64,000 nt of DNA, taken from assembly GCA_020746995.1 (NCBI GenBank), contig JAGPXD010000004.1, positions 4,898,001 through 4,962,000 of the forward strand, in the 5' to 3' direction. The translations under genes and the position numbers were made by a program. This document shows positions 35,323 to 47,614 of this stretch, in pieces; the first letter of the stretch is position 1; the number at the start of each line of letters is the position of its first letter. A model generated the notes under the pieces. That model was not told where the DNA came from. It did not search any database and saw nothing but the letters and a program-made list of their open reading frames with translations. This DNA comes from Plectosphaerella cucumerina (taxonomy: Eukaryota > Ascomycota > Sordariomycetes > Glomerellales > Plectosphaerellaceae).

Positions 35323-36287
35323 GCGCAAGCGCGAGCGCGTCGCCGAAGTCTGGTCTTTCCAGTGATATCGACAATGAATGAGAGCGCGTCGAGGCTGCGC
35401 TCCCAGGCTGCTCGTGTGTCCTCGGAAGCTCGAGGGAGAAACGACAGCTCAGCTGGCCAAGGGGGGGCGCCTTATCAGTGCTCCCCTGGGAGCTTCTCTG
35501 ACAGTTCGCCCAGCAGGCTGTGCCGTCCCAACCGTGATTGATCGAGAGCAGATGCTCAGGCGACCAAGCTAATGCAAGCCGCCGCCGCGAACCAGCACAT
35601 TCAACATCTTGACGAGTGTTAGGGGCGTTGCTGCGGCTGGTGCCAAGGGGGCGTTCGGTGAGAGGCAGCTGAGACAGGGGTCCGCAACCACCAGACGAAC
35701 AGGCAGCGGAGGCAGTTGTATGCAGCCCGCAAGACGCCTCGGCAGTCCGCCTCACCATCCTGCAGGAGCAATCAGGCTGTGCCTGTCGGCCGACCCCTCC
35801 ATCTGGAGGTCACACACAACAAGGAGCCAAGAACACCAGCATATCGTGGCGTTCCCCTCCATGGGTCTTAGGACTCGGTCTGCTCAAAAGGGCTGGGGCT
35901 GTGTCACCCCTTGTTCCCCTCTGCTGTACGTGAACCAGACCCAGCCTTCGAGACATGGAGGGGGAGCAGCTCGAGGGCAAGCATTCGGTTGGACGACGCG
36001 CACCACCGCCCCCCAGGGTCGCGCAGTCGCTGATATCTAGGCGATCTCTTCTCAGTCTCCCGTCTGGAGACCGTGCGGCCGATCCACCTTGCTTCCCTTC
36101 CTTTCCCCCTCCCCCTCCTTCTCTGAACACTACTGCGACTGACGTGCCTCTGCACTGGACGACCAGGCTGCCTGGGCAGCCTCATCACGGGCGATTCGGC
36201 TGACCCGTCTGCCCACCGCCTGCACATCCCGATTGAACTTCTACATCGCCTAGTCAAACGAAACGATATCAGTTCTTGAGTCTCACC
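35323..36287. other. Divergent promoter region, about 0.96 kb, no gene seen
   Basis: It lies between the permease gene (-) and the unknown 856-residue gene (+). A C/T-rich tract at 36090-36125 and a leader before 36288 are the only visible traits. Confidence 0.4.
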
Positions 36288-39226
36288 ATGATGCTAGAGG
36301 CGGGTGATGTCATCAAGTTTGCGGAGCTTGCATGGAAAGTGATCGACTACGGGTGGTCGGATGAACTGAATGCCAGTGAGTCCAGTCGCCAGGAATTACC
36401 CCGTTTGCACCTCTTCGTGGACTGACGGGATGTTCCCTGCTCTTAGGCCGCCAGTACAGGGAGTTCTTCGACGACGTCGGACACCTGGGCCAGTCACTCG
36501 AGCAGCTCACCAGCGTCATCGAAAACGCGCACCAGTCCTTCCACGGCCGAAATGTGCGCCCACCAGCGCTGTCCTTTGGATGGGACGAGAGAACAATGGT
36601 CGAGATCGTCGGCGACTTCAGAGCGACACTGTCAGAATGTCGCCGCCTCATCGACAGGAACAGGGCCTATGCCGTGGGCTCGGGCCCGACGAGGAACGTC
36701 AGCTGGAATGCCTTGGTCATGCCCGTGGTCGAACGGCTGCGGAAGCGCATCGCCGTGCACGAGAACAAGATCCAGCTCTTCGTCCAGCCCTTCACCATGC
36801 AGGTCCCAACCTTCCATCCGGTCGGACCCCTTTGCTGACGATAGCCAGTGACCTCCGCCAGAGGATGCACGAAGATCTGGTACAGCGCATCGACCACGTA
36901 TACGAGGAAGTACAGGGCACGCGAGCCGACGTGCAGCGCCTTGGCCGTCAGATGGAGGCACTGAGACGCTTCCTGGATCCTTCCGCCCTCATCAACATGG
37001 AGGGGCTGCCTCAGGGAACAGCAGCCGAAACGGTGGATATCCCGGTTCACCTGGAGGACAGACTCGAGGACCTATATGAGCAGCATCCAGAACGAAACGA
37101 GCCTGGCTTCGAAGGGCCTTGGCTCTCCGATGTAGCAGATGCCTTTGTCCGAAATCTGGTTACTCTGCCACCGCGGCTCGACGAAGACAAGGAGAGAGGC
37201 ACCATGGAGGATCAGTACCTCGCACTAGTGACCTGCCATTTCCTCATGGCCAAGATGGAGGCCTCGGAGGAGCTGTCGTTGGTCTCAAAAACGTCTCATT
37301 GGCCTCGGTATCTCAAAAGCCTTCAACGGGTGAGTTCTCACACCTCGTTTTGCCTAATTCGCAGCCGATTGACAACCTAGCAGGAGCTCAAAGCTGCCTC
37401 TAGAGCTTTCAACGAGTCCGTTACGGACGAGAGCATGGAAGAGATTGCAGATGCCTTCCAGGTGCCCCTGATTTGGGAAGATGAGCCAAAGGCTCCGTAT
37501 ATTGCAACTGCAAGCTTGCCAGCATCGATGGAGAAGCTGCTCGAACTGTACGAACCCCTCCCATGCAATTCCATCGCGCCATCATGCTCACCCCATCTTC
37601 AGACCGCTTCAAGTTCCCGTTAGACAATGGGGCAAGATCCAACTATTCCGCTACCTCGATGGCAGTGACCGTCAGTTCCGACTGATCATTACTGGCGGAG
37701 ACGAAGACAAGGCGGCATCAGAAAGTGAGTTTGCAGACAATCCAAAGGCCTTGACGACGTCCAAGCATGTCCGGATCAGACGACTGACCATCACTAGCAC
37801 GAACCGTCGACTTTGATCTTGACACTGCGTGTCTCACCCCTCGATATGCCAGCTGCGGCGGTGGCGAGACCCTCGAGGTGATCCTCGAGTACCGAGGGGA
37901 GACCTTTGCGCTCGAGTTTCCTTCACGGCCCGAACTCTACCTCTTCCAGCAAGCCTTGACCGGCTACGAGGTGGTTGACAACTACATGCCGTACGTCCAG
38001 TCGTCCTTCGACATCTTCTCTTGGGCTGCAAACTGACCATAGACAGATACATGGTTCGGACAATCTTCGTTTTCGACGGCAGCAACGTGATGCTGCAGGA
38101 GTATGCCTCCTTACAGCTCTGGATTCCCGCCCGCATGGAGGGCGAGCTGGCGAACAACCACGACAACGGCGATCTGTACGAGACCCATGGCTTCAGAAGA
38201 CCCTCTCTGCAGACGTCCTCACGGGCTGCGACGTTCCGGACTTCAGGCGACTTGCACCCGGCCTCACCGACATCCTCTCGTCAGAGCTGGGCAATGTCGT
38301 CCAGCCCGCAGAATACAACGTCACGTCGTCTGTACTCCCCAACGCCTCAGCAAGCGCCTCCTCCAAGATCCATGACTTCTCCGACTGCCGAACCTGGATC
38401 GAGGAATCGAACGTCATCTGGCTTCAGCCTATTCCGTCGTCAGCAACCGAGACAAGAACAGCAACGACAACGGACGCCAAGCGTCTTCTCCTCGTCGTCC
38501 AACTCGTCTTCTTCCAGCGCCACGCTCCGAAGAGGAGCAAGGCAGGACAGCATCAGCACCCAGAGCGCCACGACAAACATGACTTCCGTATCGACCTCGA
38601 CGCGCGCCGTGTCTATCAGCGGCGGCGCCAACGTGGCTGGAGTCGCGACCCTGCATTCCAAGCCGACGGAGCCAATGCTCGTACTCTTTACGCGCCATGG
38701 CGAAACGGGCGTCCACGGCATTGTCGCTGTGCAGCTCGACCACGATGCGACGGTAAATTATCGCGACTGCAAGTGCAAGTACTCCGAGAGGTGTCCTGTC
38801 TCAGTGCTCTCGATGAAGAGGGGTGGCCCGTTGCCCGTGCTTCGACTCGGTGGCGTCGAGGGAACGGCAGCACACCCAGAGCGATGGAACATCCTTCCGC
38901 TGGCCGAGGCCATGAAGGGGCAGTCAGCAGGAAGCGTATCCGGCGGCAGAGGGGACAGTGCATGGAGGCGGGTGATCCGCTTGAGCATCTGCTTCGACAC
39001 GGTCAATGGGAGGAAAGAGTTTGCCGGACTGCCATGCAACTGTCGCTCAGACGGCCCAGGGACAACTCAAGGAGAGCTGATGGAGTGTCTGGCCCAATGT
39101 CATCGGGGGAAGCTTGGGTTTGTCCGGGAGCACCACAGGCGGGAGACTGCTGCTTGGCATGAAAGGCGGTTCGGGAGGCAGGCCAACGTCGTGGTGGATC
39201 GATCGTGGCAGCTGGGTTTTGACTGA
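36288..39226 (+). CDS. Unrecognised fungal protein, 856 residues, multi-exon
   Basis: Seven exons fit: 36288-36375, 36447-36802, 36862-37329, 37384-37547, 37603-37724, 37798-37990 and 38047-39226. I recognise no catalytic family. The N-terminus (MLEAGDVIKFAELAWKVIDYGW, then REFFDDVGHLGQSLEQL) resembles the helical lead domain seen in many fungal STAND/Ses-type proteins, but no NACHT or NB-ARC part follows. A helical region spans about 140-300. A beta-rich part (RQWGKIQLFRYLDGSDRQFRLII, LEVILEYRGETFALEFPSRPELYLFQ) follows. Then a Ser/Gln-rich stretch of about 150 residues leads to a Cys-containing C-terminus (CKCKYSERC, LPCNC). Intron 2 has a weak donor (GTCCCA). The acceptor of intron 3 is a CAG/TAG pair three bases apart. 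Boundaries are less sure than the gene itself. Confidence 0.7.
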
Positions 39227-39854
39227 TGAAGGCACGATAGGTACGATACCATGTTTGAAGGATTTGAAATAGACAAATTTAGATCCCGGAGTTCAAGAGC
39301 TGCTGCTGCTTTGTCGAGATGGCCAAATCTCCTCGAGGTGTCGGCGATGATCACCGAGTTTAGCTGCCGGACCCCCTCCGCCCGTGTATGCCCCCCGCGA
39401 ACAGGGTGTCGCGATGCTAGCGATTCAGGCTGATTGCATCTCGGGAATTGACCCTGGCTCCCAAGTGAGGTCCGAGGTCTCCGAAAGCGAGAGGCTGGAG
39501 TGAGGCATCAATCTGCCCTATCCCCTGCCAAGATCAACGGCGGCCAGGCAAGAATCCTGCGATGACTGACGTCGTCATTCTGCCTCTAGCTTCCGGTCGA
39601 CCGTGGTGCTGGTCCCAAATCTTCCCCTAACGTTGCATCGCGACATGGTGACGGCCTCGTGGCTCCGCCCTCGCTTGACTTGGACCCCTCCGGATGAATG
39701 GACCTCGACATACATCCCCACACTGACGGATCGCTGCATGACCCCTCAAGCAGAGCTCCGGGCCTACATAATTAGCATGTATTGCTGTTCGTTGGATATG
39801 GAATTGGCCTCCGGGTCTTGTCCTTTCGTCTTCGCCGAGTGACCTCCAGCCAAC
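39227..39854. other. Intergenic, about 0.63 kb, no gene seen
   Basis: Tandem gap between the unknown protein and the GDSL esterase; nothing beyond ordinary promoter and terminator DNA is apparent. Confidence 0.4.
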
Positions 39855-40940
39855 ATGCGCTCCCTCGCCGCCCTCACCGTCGCCTCCGTCGCCGCGGCCT
39901 CCTCCTGCGGCCTGAAGCTGGAGAACCTCGTCACTTTTGGCGACAGCTGGACAGATACAGGTCGTCTCGGCTACTTCATCAACAATGACGGAAACGCCCC
40001 TCCAGCTGGCGAGCCCATCCCTGAGAGCTCAGTGACGGCCACGGGCGGCCTCGCATGGGGACAGTTTGTCGCCAATGAGACGGGCGCGCGATACTACAAC
40101 TACGCCGTGAGTGGCGCCGTCACTTCGGACGACATCATCAAGCGTCAGTTCGACTTGATCGGACGGCCCTTCCCATCAGTCCTCGACTACCAGGTCCCAG
40201 CCTTCGAGGCCGACATAGCTGCCGGCACCCTCTTCGACGACCGCAGGGCCGACAACACCCTCTACGCCCTTTGGATAGGCACCAACGACCTTGGCTACGG
40301 CGCGTTCCTCAGCGATACGCAAACCGCTGGTGCCACCCTCTCGACGTTCATTGACAGCATCTGGACCATCTTTGACCGTCTCTACAAAGCTGGCGGCCGC
40401 CACTTTGTCCTCTTCAACGAGGGACCCCTCGAGGACTCGCCCCTCTACGCCCCCATCCAAGACGGCGGCTTCGGCGACAGCAACTTCTGGAACAACAAGA
40501 CAGCCTACAACACGACCGAGTACTCGGGCAAGATGCTCCAGTACACCACCAGCGTCAACACGCTGTTCGACTATGGCGTGCCGTTCCAGCTCCTCGTTCG
40601 CAACCGCTGGCCCGATGCGAGAATCACCATCTACGACGTCCACAGCCTCATGCGGGAGATCCGTGCCAAGCCAGAGAAGTACCTGTCCGAGCCGGTCAAC
40701 GTCGAGGACGTGTACCGTGTCTGTACCCCATCGACGGGGCAGTGCGTCGACTCGTCGAACCCGCCATCAAGCTTCATGTGGTTCGACGAGCTTCACCACT
40801 CTGAGAGGACGGGTAAGTTGTTGACCCACCTTGAAATAACCATTGCTAATGACTTATTAGCCGAGATCATTGCCGAACATTTCGTCCCCGTTGCGTACGG
40901 GAAGTCGCCATTTGCGACGACATACTCGGGGGCGCATTGA
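39855..40940 (+). CDS. Secreted GDSL/SGNH esterase-lipase
   Basis: Exons 39855-40812 and 40861-40940 give 345 residues. The intron is 48 bases, a multiple of three and free of stops, so a retained form of 361 residues is also readable; splicing gives the better family fit. A signal peptide (MRSLAALTVASVAAASS) precedes block I, FGDSWTDTG, with the catalytic Ser. The WIGTNDLG block supplies Gly and Asn for the oxyanion hole. The catalytic Asp-x-x-His pair is in FDELHHS. This is the layout of fungal acetylesterases of the CE16 type and related secreted SGNH hydrolases, which remove acyl groups from plant or other glycans or lipids. The exact substrate is not known. Confidence 0.88.
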   Translation: MRSLAALTVASVAAASSCGLKLENLVTFGDSWTDTGRLGYFINNDGNAPPAGEPIPESSVTATGGLAWGQFVANETGARYYNYAVSGAVTSDDIIKRQFDLIGRPFPSVLDYQVPAFEADIAAGTLFDDRRADNTLYALWIGTNDLGYGAFLSDTQTAGATLSTFIDSIWTIFDRLYKAGGRHFVLFNEGPLEDSPLYAPIQDGGFGDSNFWNNKTAYNTTEYSGKMLQYTTSVNTLFDYGVPFQLLVRNRWPDARITIYDVHSLMREIRAKPEKYLSEPVNVEDVYRVCTPSTGQCVDSSNPPSSFMWFDELHHSERTGKLLTHLEITIANDLLAEIIAEHFVPVAYGKSPFATTYSGAH

Positions 40941-41065
40941 GACGGAGCTGCTGGCCAAAGCATGAGATTCCTCTGGGCGAAGAGAACATCCAAATAGATC
41001 ACTTTGCTATACTCCTAGAGAATGTCCAACAAATTGTCCAAGGGAATCCGAATGATCACGCCTCA

Positions 41066-44000
41066 TCAAAACTCCTCCACATCCTTGCCGTCGACCTGCT
41101 CAATGTAGGGATGCCACGGCGAGTGTGCCCTGTTCTGCGTCTTGAGCAGCGCCAAGAAGTCCTGCTTGTCGTCAGGCTTCCCATCGTCGCTCTCCTTCTC
41201 CTCATCATCGTCATCCCCGTTGCGAGGCCGCATACTGAAGTACCGGGCCGAGTTGTACTTCTCGCCCAGTCGACGGGCCACGTCGTTGGCCTCGCTGAGC
41301 GAAACGAGTCGCCGCTGGCCGGGGTGCTCCTCGAGAGCGGCCTCGACGACCTTCCATACCGCTGCAGTGTTGGCGACGTCGCGCTTCTGGTTGTAGTTGC
41401 GGTAGTATGGGGTGCTTTCGGCGTGATGCCTGGCTGACCGGCGCACCCAAATGTTGACGCCCTTGGCCGCTAGCTCCGCGTCCTCAGCGAACTTCTTGGG
41501 CGGGCGCTCAACGAGAATGTTGCCGATGATGTTGCGGTTGTGCGTGTTGATGTTCCAGATCGACTCGGAGCTCTTGAACTTTTGGGACATGACATGACCA
41601 AGAGCGACTTCGGCAGCTGTGCGCCCGACGGCGTTCTCCCGGTAGAGAAGCTTCGGGTTGAACTTCACCAGAGCCTCGACCATTTCCAGGTTGCCTGCCA
41701 TGACAGCCGTATGAAGCGGGGTGTCGCCAGCGCCGTTCAGCATCTCCAGCTCGCCGCCTTTGGAGAACTCGAGCAGCAGGTTGAGCACCGCAACACCCTC
41801 CTCCTTGGTCCGATACTTCTTGTACTTGTAGGTCGGATCGTTGGCGAAGTCTTGCGTGCTGTTTTCGCGCTGCCGGGCGTTCTGACAGTACCGTTCAACC
41901 CAGGCATGCAGGGGCGTGGCTCCAGCATCCTGCAGGTTGTTGCGCTGGAGGAAGTGATGAGTCCGGAGATCGGGGTCGATGAGCTCCAGCATGGGTCGGA
42001 GCTTGTCGGCTTTGGGCTCATGCTCGAGCACCAGGTGGATGATGTTGTCTCCCCTGCTGTTGCGGACCGACTGGTCGGCGCCGGCGGCGATCAACGTTTT
42101 CGCAAAGTTGAGGCGGCCGTGTGAGAAGGCGAGCAGCAGCGGTGTCTCTCCGTTGGTCGACTTGAACTCGAGCGATCCGGGGCATGCCTCGGCGAGGTAT
42201 TCGACGACCTCGTTTGTGGCCTTGCCGGGACGTCCCACGACCGCAAAATGAAGAGCAAGCTCGTCTGTAACCGGTCAGTCATGCACATGGGTCAAGCTGC
42301 TAGGGAACTCACTCTGATTTCCGAGCCATTTGGAGACGGCCCTCTCGAACCCTCCAGGCGCCGAGATGAGATGCTTCAGTCGCGGGTCGATGCCGGCCGT
42401 GTCCGACTTTCCAAACTCAACATACTGGCGGTGCGGCGCGTCGCTGAGGAACCATTCCACGCTCTCGATGCTACCGCCACGGGCAGCCGTCAGCAGCGGC
42501 GGAATCTGAGAGCCCGTGGACTTGACGACCAAGTTGCGGCCGGCGTTGGCCCAGTCCTTTCTGTGTCATGTCAGCAACGAAATCAGGAAAGCAAAGAGAC
42601 TCCGACATACCGCTTCTTGCCGTAAACGGTCAGGCCCTGGTACGTCTTGGGCTTGTCCTTGAGGGCTACGCCGCTCTTCTTGACGAGGTGGTCGAGAGGC
42701 ATGCCCGCACCGGTGCGCTTAATGAGCATGGAAAGGAAGGGCAGCTTGCCGTTCAAGACTGCCCAGTCGAACTCGTAGTCGGGGAAAGTAAAGTAGGGCT
42801 CGTGATCGTCCTTGTCGCCCTCTAGCTTCGTGGCTGCGTGGGCGATGGCGAGGTCAAGCAGGAACTTGAACCCGGTCCGGTCGTCCGTCTTCATCATGTA
42901 CGTGAAGAGGCTGAAGTTCTGCTCTGGCTCCTCCTCTGGCGTCTTGAAGCAAGAGACGGCGGCAGTCAAGACCTGCGTCGGCCGGGTGTGAGACTTGACC
43001 TGCATGGAGACCTGGCCGATGTTGTCAATGGTGAACTTTGTGTTGACGACCTCGGACACGATCCTGGGCTCTCCGTCGCTGTCTTCGTCGCTGTCGCAAG
43101 ACTCCTCGTCCTCTTCGTCGCGCCCGGAGTCCATCTTGAAGCGCTCATCGGCTTTCTCGCTGGGAGAGTACTGCGCCTTGATGATGTCGAGAATGGCCTT
43201 GGCGACGTCGTGGTGACCCCTCAAAAATGCCAGCGAAAAGGGCGAGTTAGATTTCAAGTCGCGCACATCCATCTTGAGAGGCGGCTGTTCCTGGTTCTCG
43301 CCCCATGCCGCGAGTGTGAGGGACTCAATGGTCTTGAGGTCGCCAGCCCATGCCGCTTCGAACCTGTTCCGGTTAGCATGATGAACAAGAGCCGCCTCCT
43401 AGAGGTATGCATGCACACTTACAGCTTGAGGTATGCCGGCTTCCGGACATTGGTAACGTCAGTGACGCTCCAGAAGGTGATGTCGAAGAGGTAGACGGGC
43501 GCGGCCTCCTCGGCATCAGCGTCAACCGAGTCTGTCGTGCCGTAGTTGTTGTACTCCCGAGAAGGCTTGTTGACTTCAGGGTAGATCTCGTAAAACGACT
43601 TGCCTCCCTTGTCGACGATGGCCTTCTCCAACTTCTCGAAGCCCTCGATGATCTCCTTGATCGCGGCCTTCTTCTCCTCGATGCCGACTTGCTCTGCCGC
43701 CCGCTTCTTCTCCTCAGCTTCCTCATTCTCCTCTTGCTTCTTCAGGGCCCTCTCACGTTCCCTGATGTCATTGGCGGTCATCCAGTACTCGTAGGACCCT
43801 TGAGGAGCCTCGTCAAGCTGCTCCTGCATGCCGTCGGGACGTCGGAGCCTCGTCGACTTGGTAGTCTCGCCCTTGTACTTCCGCAGGCTCGAGAGTTGGA
43901 AGCGAACCAAGTCAAGCAGAGTCTGGCCCCTGTTGTAGCGTTGCCTCCACTCATCACCAAGAAGCTCCGCACTCGTCGCGGTGATGGTGTTGGGATCAGC

Positions 44001-46685
44001 GCCCCTCTCGAGGAGTTCCAGTGCCACCGAAGGGTCAGGACAGTTCTTTGCCGCGAAGATGACGGGCTGCTCGACGCTCTTCCCAAATATCTTCTTGTTG
44101 TTCTCAAAGTCTCCCAGGCGATTGGCCACCTTGGTGAACTTGACAGCCTTGAGCCACGAGTCGAAGTCGATCACAGGGTTGGCGCCGGCCTCGAGAAGCT
44201 TCAGAACCAGAACGCCGTCTCCTGCCTCGATGGCTGTATGCAGGGGTCCCATGGCGTTGTCGTCGTAGTAGTTGCGGTCGTCGCAGACGATGTGGTTGAT
44301 GGCCGTTTTGACGGCTGCCTTGTCGTTGGCCCACAGGACATCGAGCATCTCTTCCTGACCGGACTGAATGTAGCGATGCAAGGCCGTACAGCCGTTGAAG
44401 TCGGCCTGAGACGATGTCGCCCCAAGTCGCAGCAGAAGCTTGGCCATGGACTGCGCCTTATCAAGGGGCAGGACCAGCGCGAGCGCGAGCGTGAGAATGG
44501 CGCCAGTGGGCTGCTTGTCGCTGTTGAGGAACTTGACGGGAAGGAGGGCGTCGCTTCCAAACTCGTGGAGCAGGGAAACAATGTCCTCGTGGCCCTGGGC
44601 GATGGCGAGATGAAGTGGTGAGCAAGGAATGTCCCAGGCAAGGACATCGCTCTTGTAGAAGTCAGGCTCTTCCGAGTTGGCGTCGAGGTCGACCTCGGCC
44701 TGGGCCTCTTCCGACTTCTCGACCTTGACGAAGGAACCGGTGGCCAAGGAGAGCACATCAGCCTCGGTCTCCTCGCCGTCGATGAGCTCGCCGTCGGATT
44801 CCTCATCCTCTGAGTCGGTCTGCTCGTCCTTCTCTCCGGCCTGCTCCTTGGACGAACCCTGCTGGGCCTGGCGCCGGCGATCCTGCTTCTCCATCTCCTC
44901 GTTCTCATTCTCCTCGCTCTTCTCCATCAGAATCTTCACCATCTCGGCGTCTCCCCTTTCGGCAGCCAGATGGAGAGCAGTCATGCCATCGGCGAGACGG
45001 GCGGTGAGGCGAGCGCCGTGTGCAACCAGAGTTCGCACAACCTCAGCAGTGGAACTGATGACAGCCAGGTGAAGCGGGGTCCGGCCAGTGTAGTCGCGCT
45101 TGTTGGGGTCGGCGCCCTCCTGGGAGAGCCAGTCAACAACCTCGTCGACATCGCCGTCGACGATGCTCTGGCAGAGGCGCGCTGTGTTGCCGACGTAGGC
45201 CATGTCGGTCCAGTCATCTTCAGTGAGAGGGTTGAAGGAGCCGATCTGCTGCCTGCCAGGGTCATCGATGAGGAAGGAGACCTTGCCCGAGATGTAAATC
45301 TCGGCCTCTTTTTCAGCAACCTCGATCTCCTCCGGGGTAACGGGCTTGGGGCAAGAGCCGCAGCAGTCCTCGATGACGTCCTCGACGCGGCCGAAGAAGG
45401 CTGGGTGGCGGTGGAGGTAGACCTCGCGCTCCTTTGGCTGATTCCACTCGGCATTGAGCAGGAGGTCGCGCGTGTAGCACAGCTTCTCGACCTTTTTGGC
45501 GTGGAAATGGGCGCCGTAAGGAACGGTAAAGGTGTGGTAGTTGGAGACATCTTGTTCGTTGACCCAATCAGCTACCTCGTCTTCGTGCTGGTCCTTAATG
45601 TTGCCATGCAGGCGGTGCATGTAGTTGCGGTTCAGGGCGGGCCGGCCGCGCTCCTCGCGACGCTTGCTGAGGTACGTCTCTCGGACGGTCGACGTGGGCA
45701 GACGCTCGAGAACGAGGAGACGGGCCAGGCCGAGGGTTCTCTGGAAGCTCCTCTCGAAGATGGTGGGGTCCACGCGCGAGCGGTCCAGCTCGGGCCAGTA
45801 GACCTCGAAGTTGCGGTGGCTGTACTTGGACAGGCGATTCTCGTACGAAGGGCTACGTCGGGTGAGGTCGATGTGGTTGATCTGAGTGATGAAGCTACCG
45901 AGGGCCCTGGGGGTCACCCAAACCTGCTTGCCGTCGTAGGCGCCGCCAGCGGCGTCAATGTCAAAGCCGGTGAGGATCTCGCCAACTGACTTGTACACAC
46001 GCAGGACGATCTGGACGTGGCGAGTGGGGTACTGCGACGCAATGGTGATGGCGTACTTTGTCCGGACGACGGTGACCTCGGTCAGGATGGAATCGCGGAT
46101 GGCCTTTTCGATCTGCTTGATCTTCTCGAGGGCCTCATCGTGGGTGAGGCCGTACAGGAAAAGGTCGACATCGGAGGCCGGGCAGAACTTCTCATGGTAG
46201 TACTCGCGCAGCTTGCGCTTGGTGGTGTTGAACTCGGGAGGCACGGGCAGCAGGGTGTTGACGACGGAGGACCCGGCGGCCACGACGTTGTTCCAGTCGA
46301 GGTCGGCGAGCGACGACTCGGAGAAGATGCTGAAATTGCGGCGGAAGTCGGCCAGAGTGGCAACGACAGCGGGGGACCCATGGGCGCGCCGCTTTTCCTC
46401 CGGTAGCGGCATGATGTACCGGTCCTTCTCCTCCTGAGATTCGGAGGCAAGGTCGCGGGCGCGGATCGTGATGTCCTTTGTGTCATTGGTGAAGAGGGGG
46501 CAGAGGTTGACGTGAGGGTCCTCGAGGAGGGGGTGCTGGCGGTCCTGGGCAAAGACGGAGCGTAACTGAGCTTCATAGGTGCGGTAGGGCTGAATGATGT
46601 CGTTGATGGGCGTGTCGGGGTGGTCGGCAATGTAGCGAGCCAGCTCCGCGTGGGGAGCCGGCAGCTGCTGGAGGTCCTGAGCCAT
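41066..46685 (-). CDS. Giant ankyrin-repeat protein with nucleotidyltransferase-like N-terminus
   Basis: Exons 46685-43423, 43363-42611, 42560-42313 and 42264-41066 give 1820 residues. The first 460 residues form a conserved non-ankyrin region. GSS at 138-140 and DVDLFLYG at 172-179 resemble the G-S...D-x-D signature of DNA-polymerase-beta-type nucleotidyltransferases. The strand where a third acidic residue would sit reads HVQIVLR (223-229), so it may be altered or inactive. From about 530 many ankyrin repeats run to the end (GRTPLHLAVISSTAEVV, GMTALHLAAERGDAEMV, and others), interrupted by a long acidic linker (about 590-655) and a coiled, charged stretch near 1000-1060. It has no signal or membrane segment. 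Ankyrin repeats bind other proteins; the cellular role is unknown. Confidence 0.85.
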
Positions 46686-47614
46686 GATGGTGTTGGGTCA
46701 AGGAGTCAAGGAGGGGGAGGACGACGATGAGGGGCGGGCAGGTGGGTATCTTGGAGAAGCGAAGGAATGGATTGAGGATTGGCAGGAAACAGGCGGCAAG
46801 GTGCGAAAGATGAGGCGTGATGTGATGTCCTGAGAGGCGAGACAGTCGGTGAATCGACGCCGGACGTGGCCATCATCTTATACTCGAGCCCCATGGCTGC
46901 TTTGTCGTCCAACGGCTGGCGGACACGGCTCCAGCGTCGTAGATGTCGGTCCTTGCCTTTTTCGGTCTCTGAGCTGACCCTCAGGTTTGACGGTCGATGG
47001 GGTGTTCAGGTGTTTGGACGCGCCACGAGCAGGGGCCGACGCGAAAGAATAGAAGCAGCGGGGGTCTACTGCCTGGAAAGCGGGGAACCCCTCAACGCGA
47101 AGTCCTGTGATCTGGCGACACACCACCACGTCAATGTCAATGCCAGGCCGTTGGGTCAACTGCTGCCTTGTGCCCATGACAATTGCCCCCATCTGCTATA
47201 CGGCTTGCCCTCTGCAGCCTGGCAACACAGTGCTCGCAGTGTGCGGATGGTGGCCGACGGTTGATCGTCCACCGCCTTCGTCAATTTGGTGGCGTTTTGG
47301 ACCCTGTCGCTCGTTGACGCCACCAGGCAGAATCACGCGGCTACCCCCTTTTTTGGCGTTTGATGTCCCCGCAGTCAGGCAGACCCGGAGGGGTCAATTG
47401 TCAGGGCGGCAACATGTATCACCACGTCCAAACGCTCCGATTGACAGTGACGACGGACGAGAAATAAAGGAAATGCCATTGTGGCTGCTGCGTACTCAGT
47501 CTGAGCATCGTGGTATCTGTTACAAAGAGTGTAGAGTCCTGTCCATCCCTCCATCCGTATCGTGCCATTCGTCCGTGTCAGCCATATCCTGCTGAATTGC
47601 TTCTGTTCGCGAAA
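46686..47614. other. Intergenic, about 0.93 kb, no gene seen
   Basis: Tandem minus-strand gap: promoter of the ankyrin gene and 3' region of the next gene. No repeat or RNA gene is seen. Confidence 0.4.

Noticed and set aside
43407..44621. Long plus-strand open frame of 404 codons
   Set aside because: It is antisense to the ankyrin gene and its product is a mirror of codon bias there; no family or introns support it.
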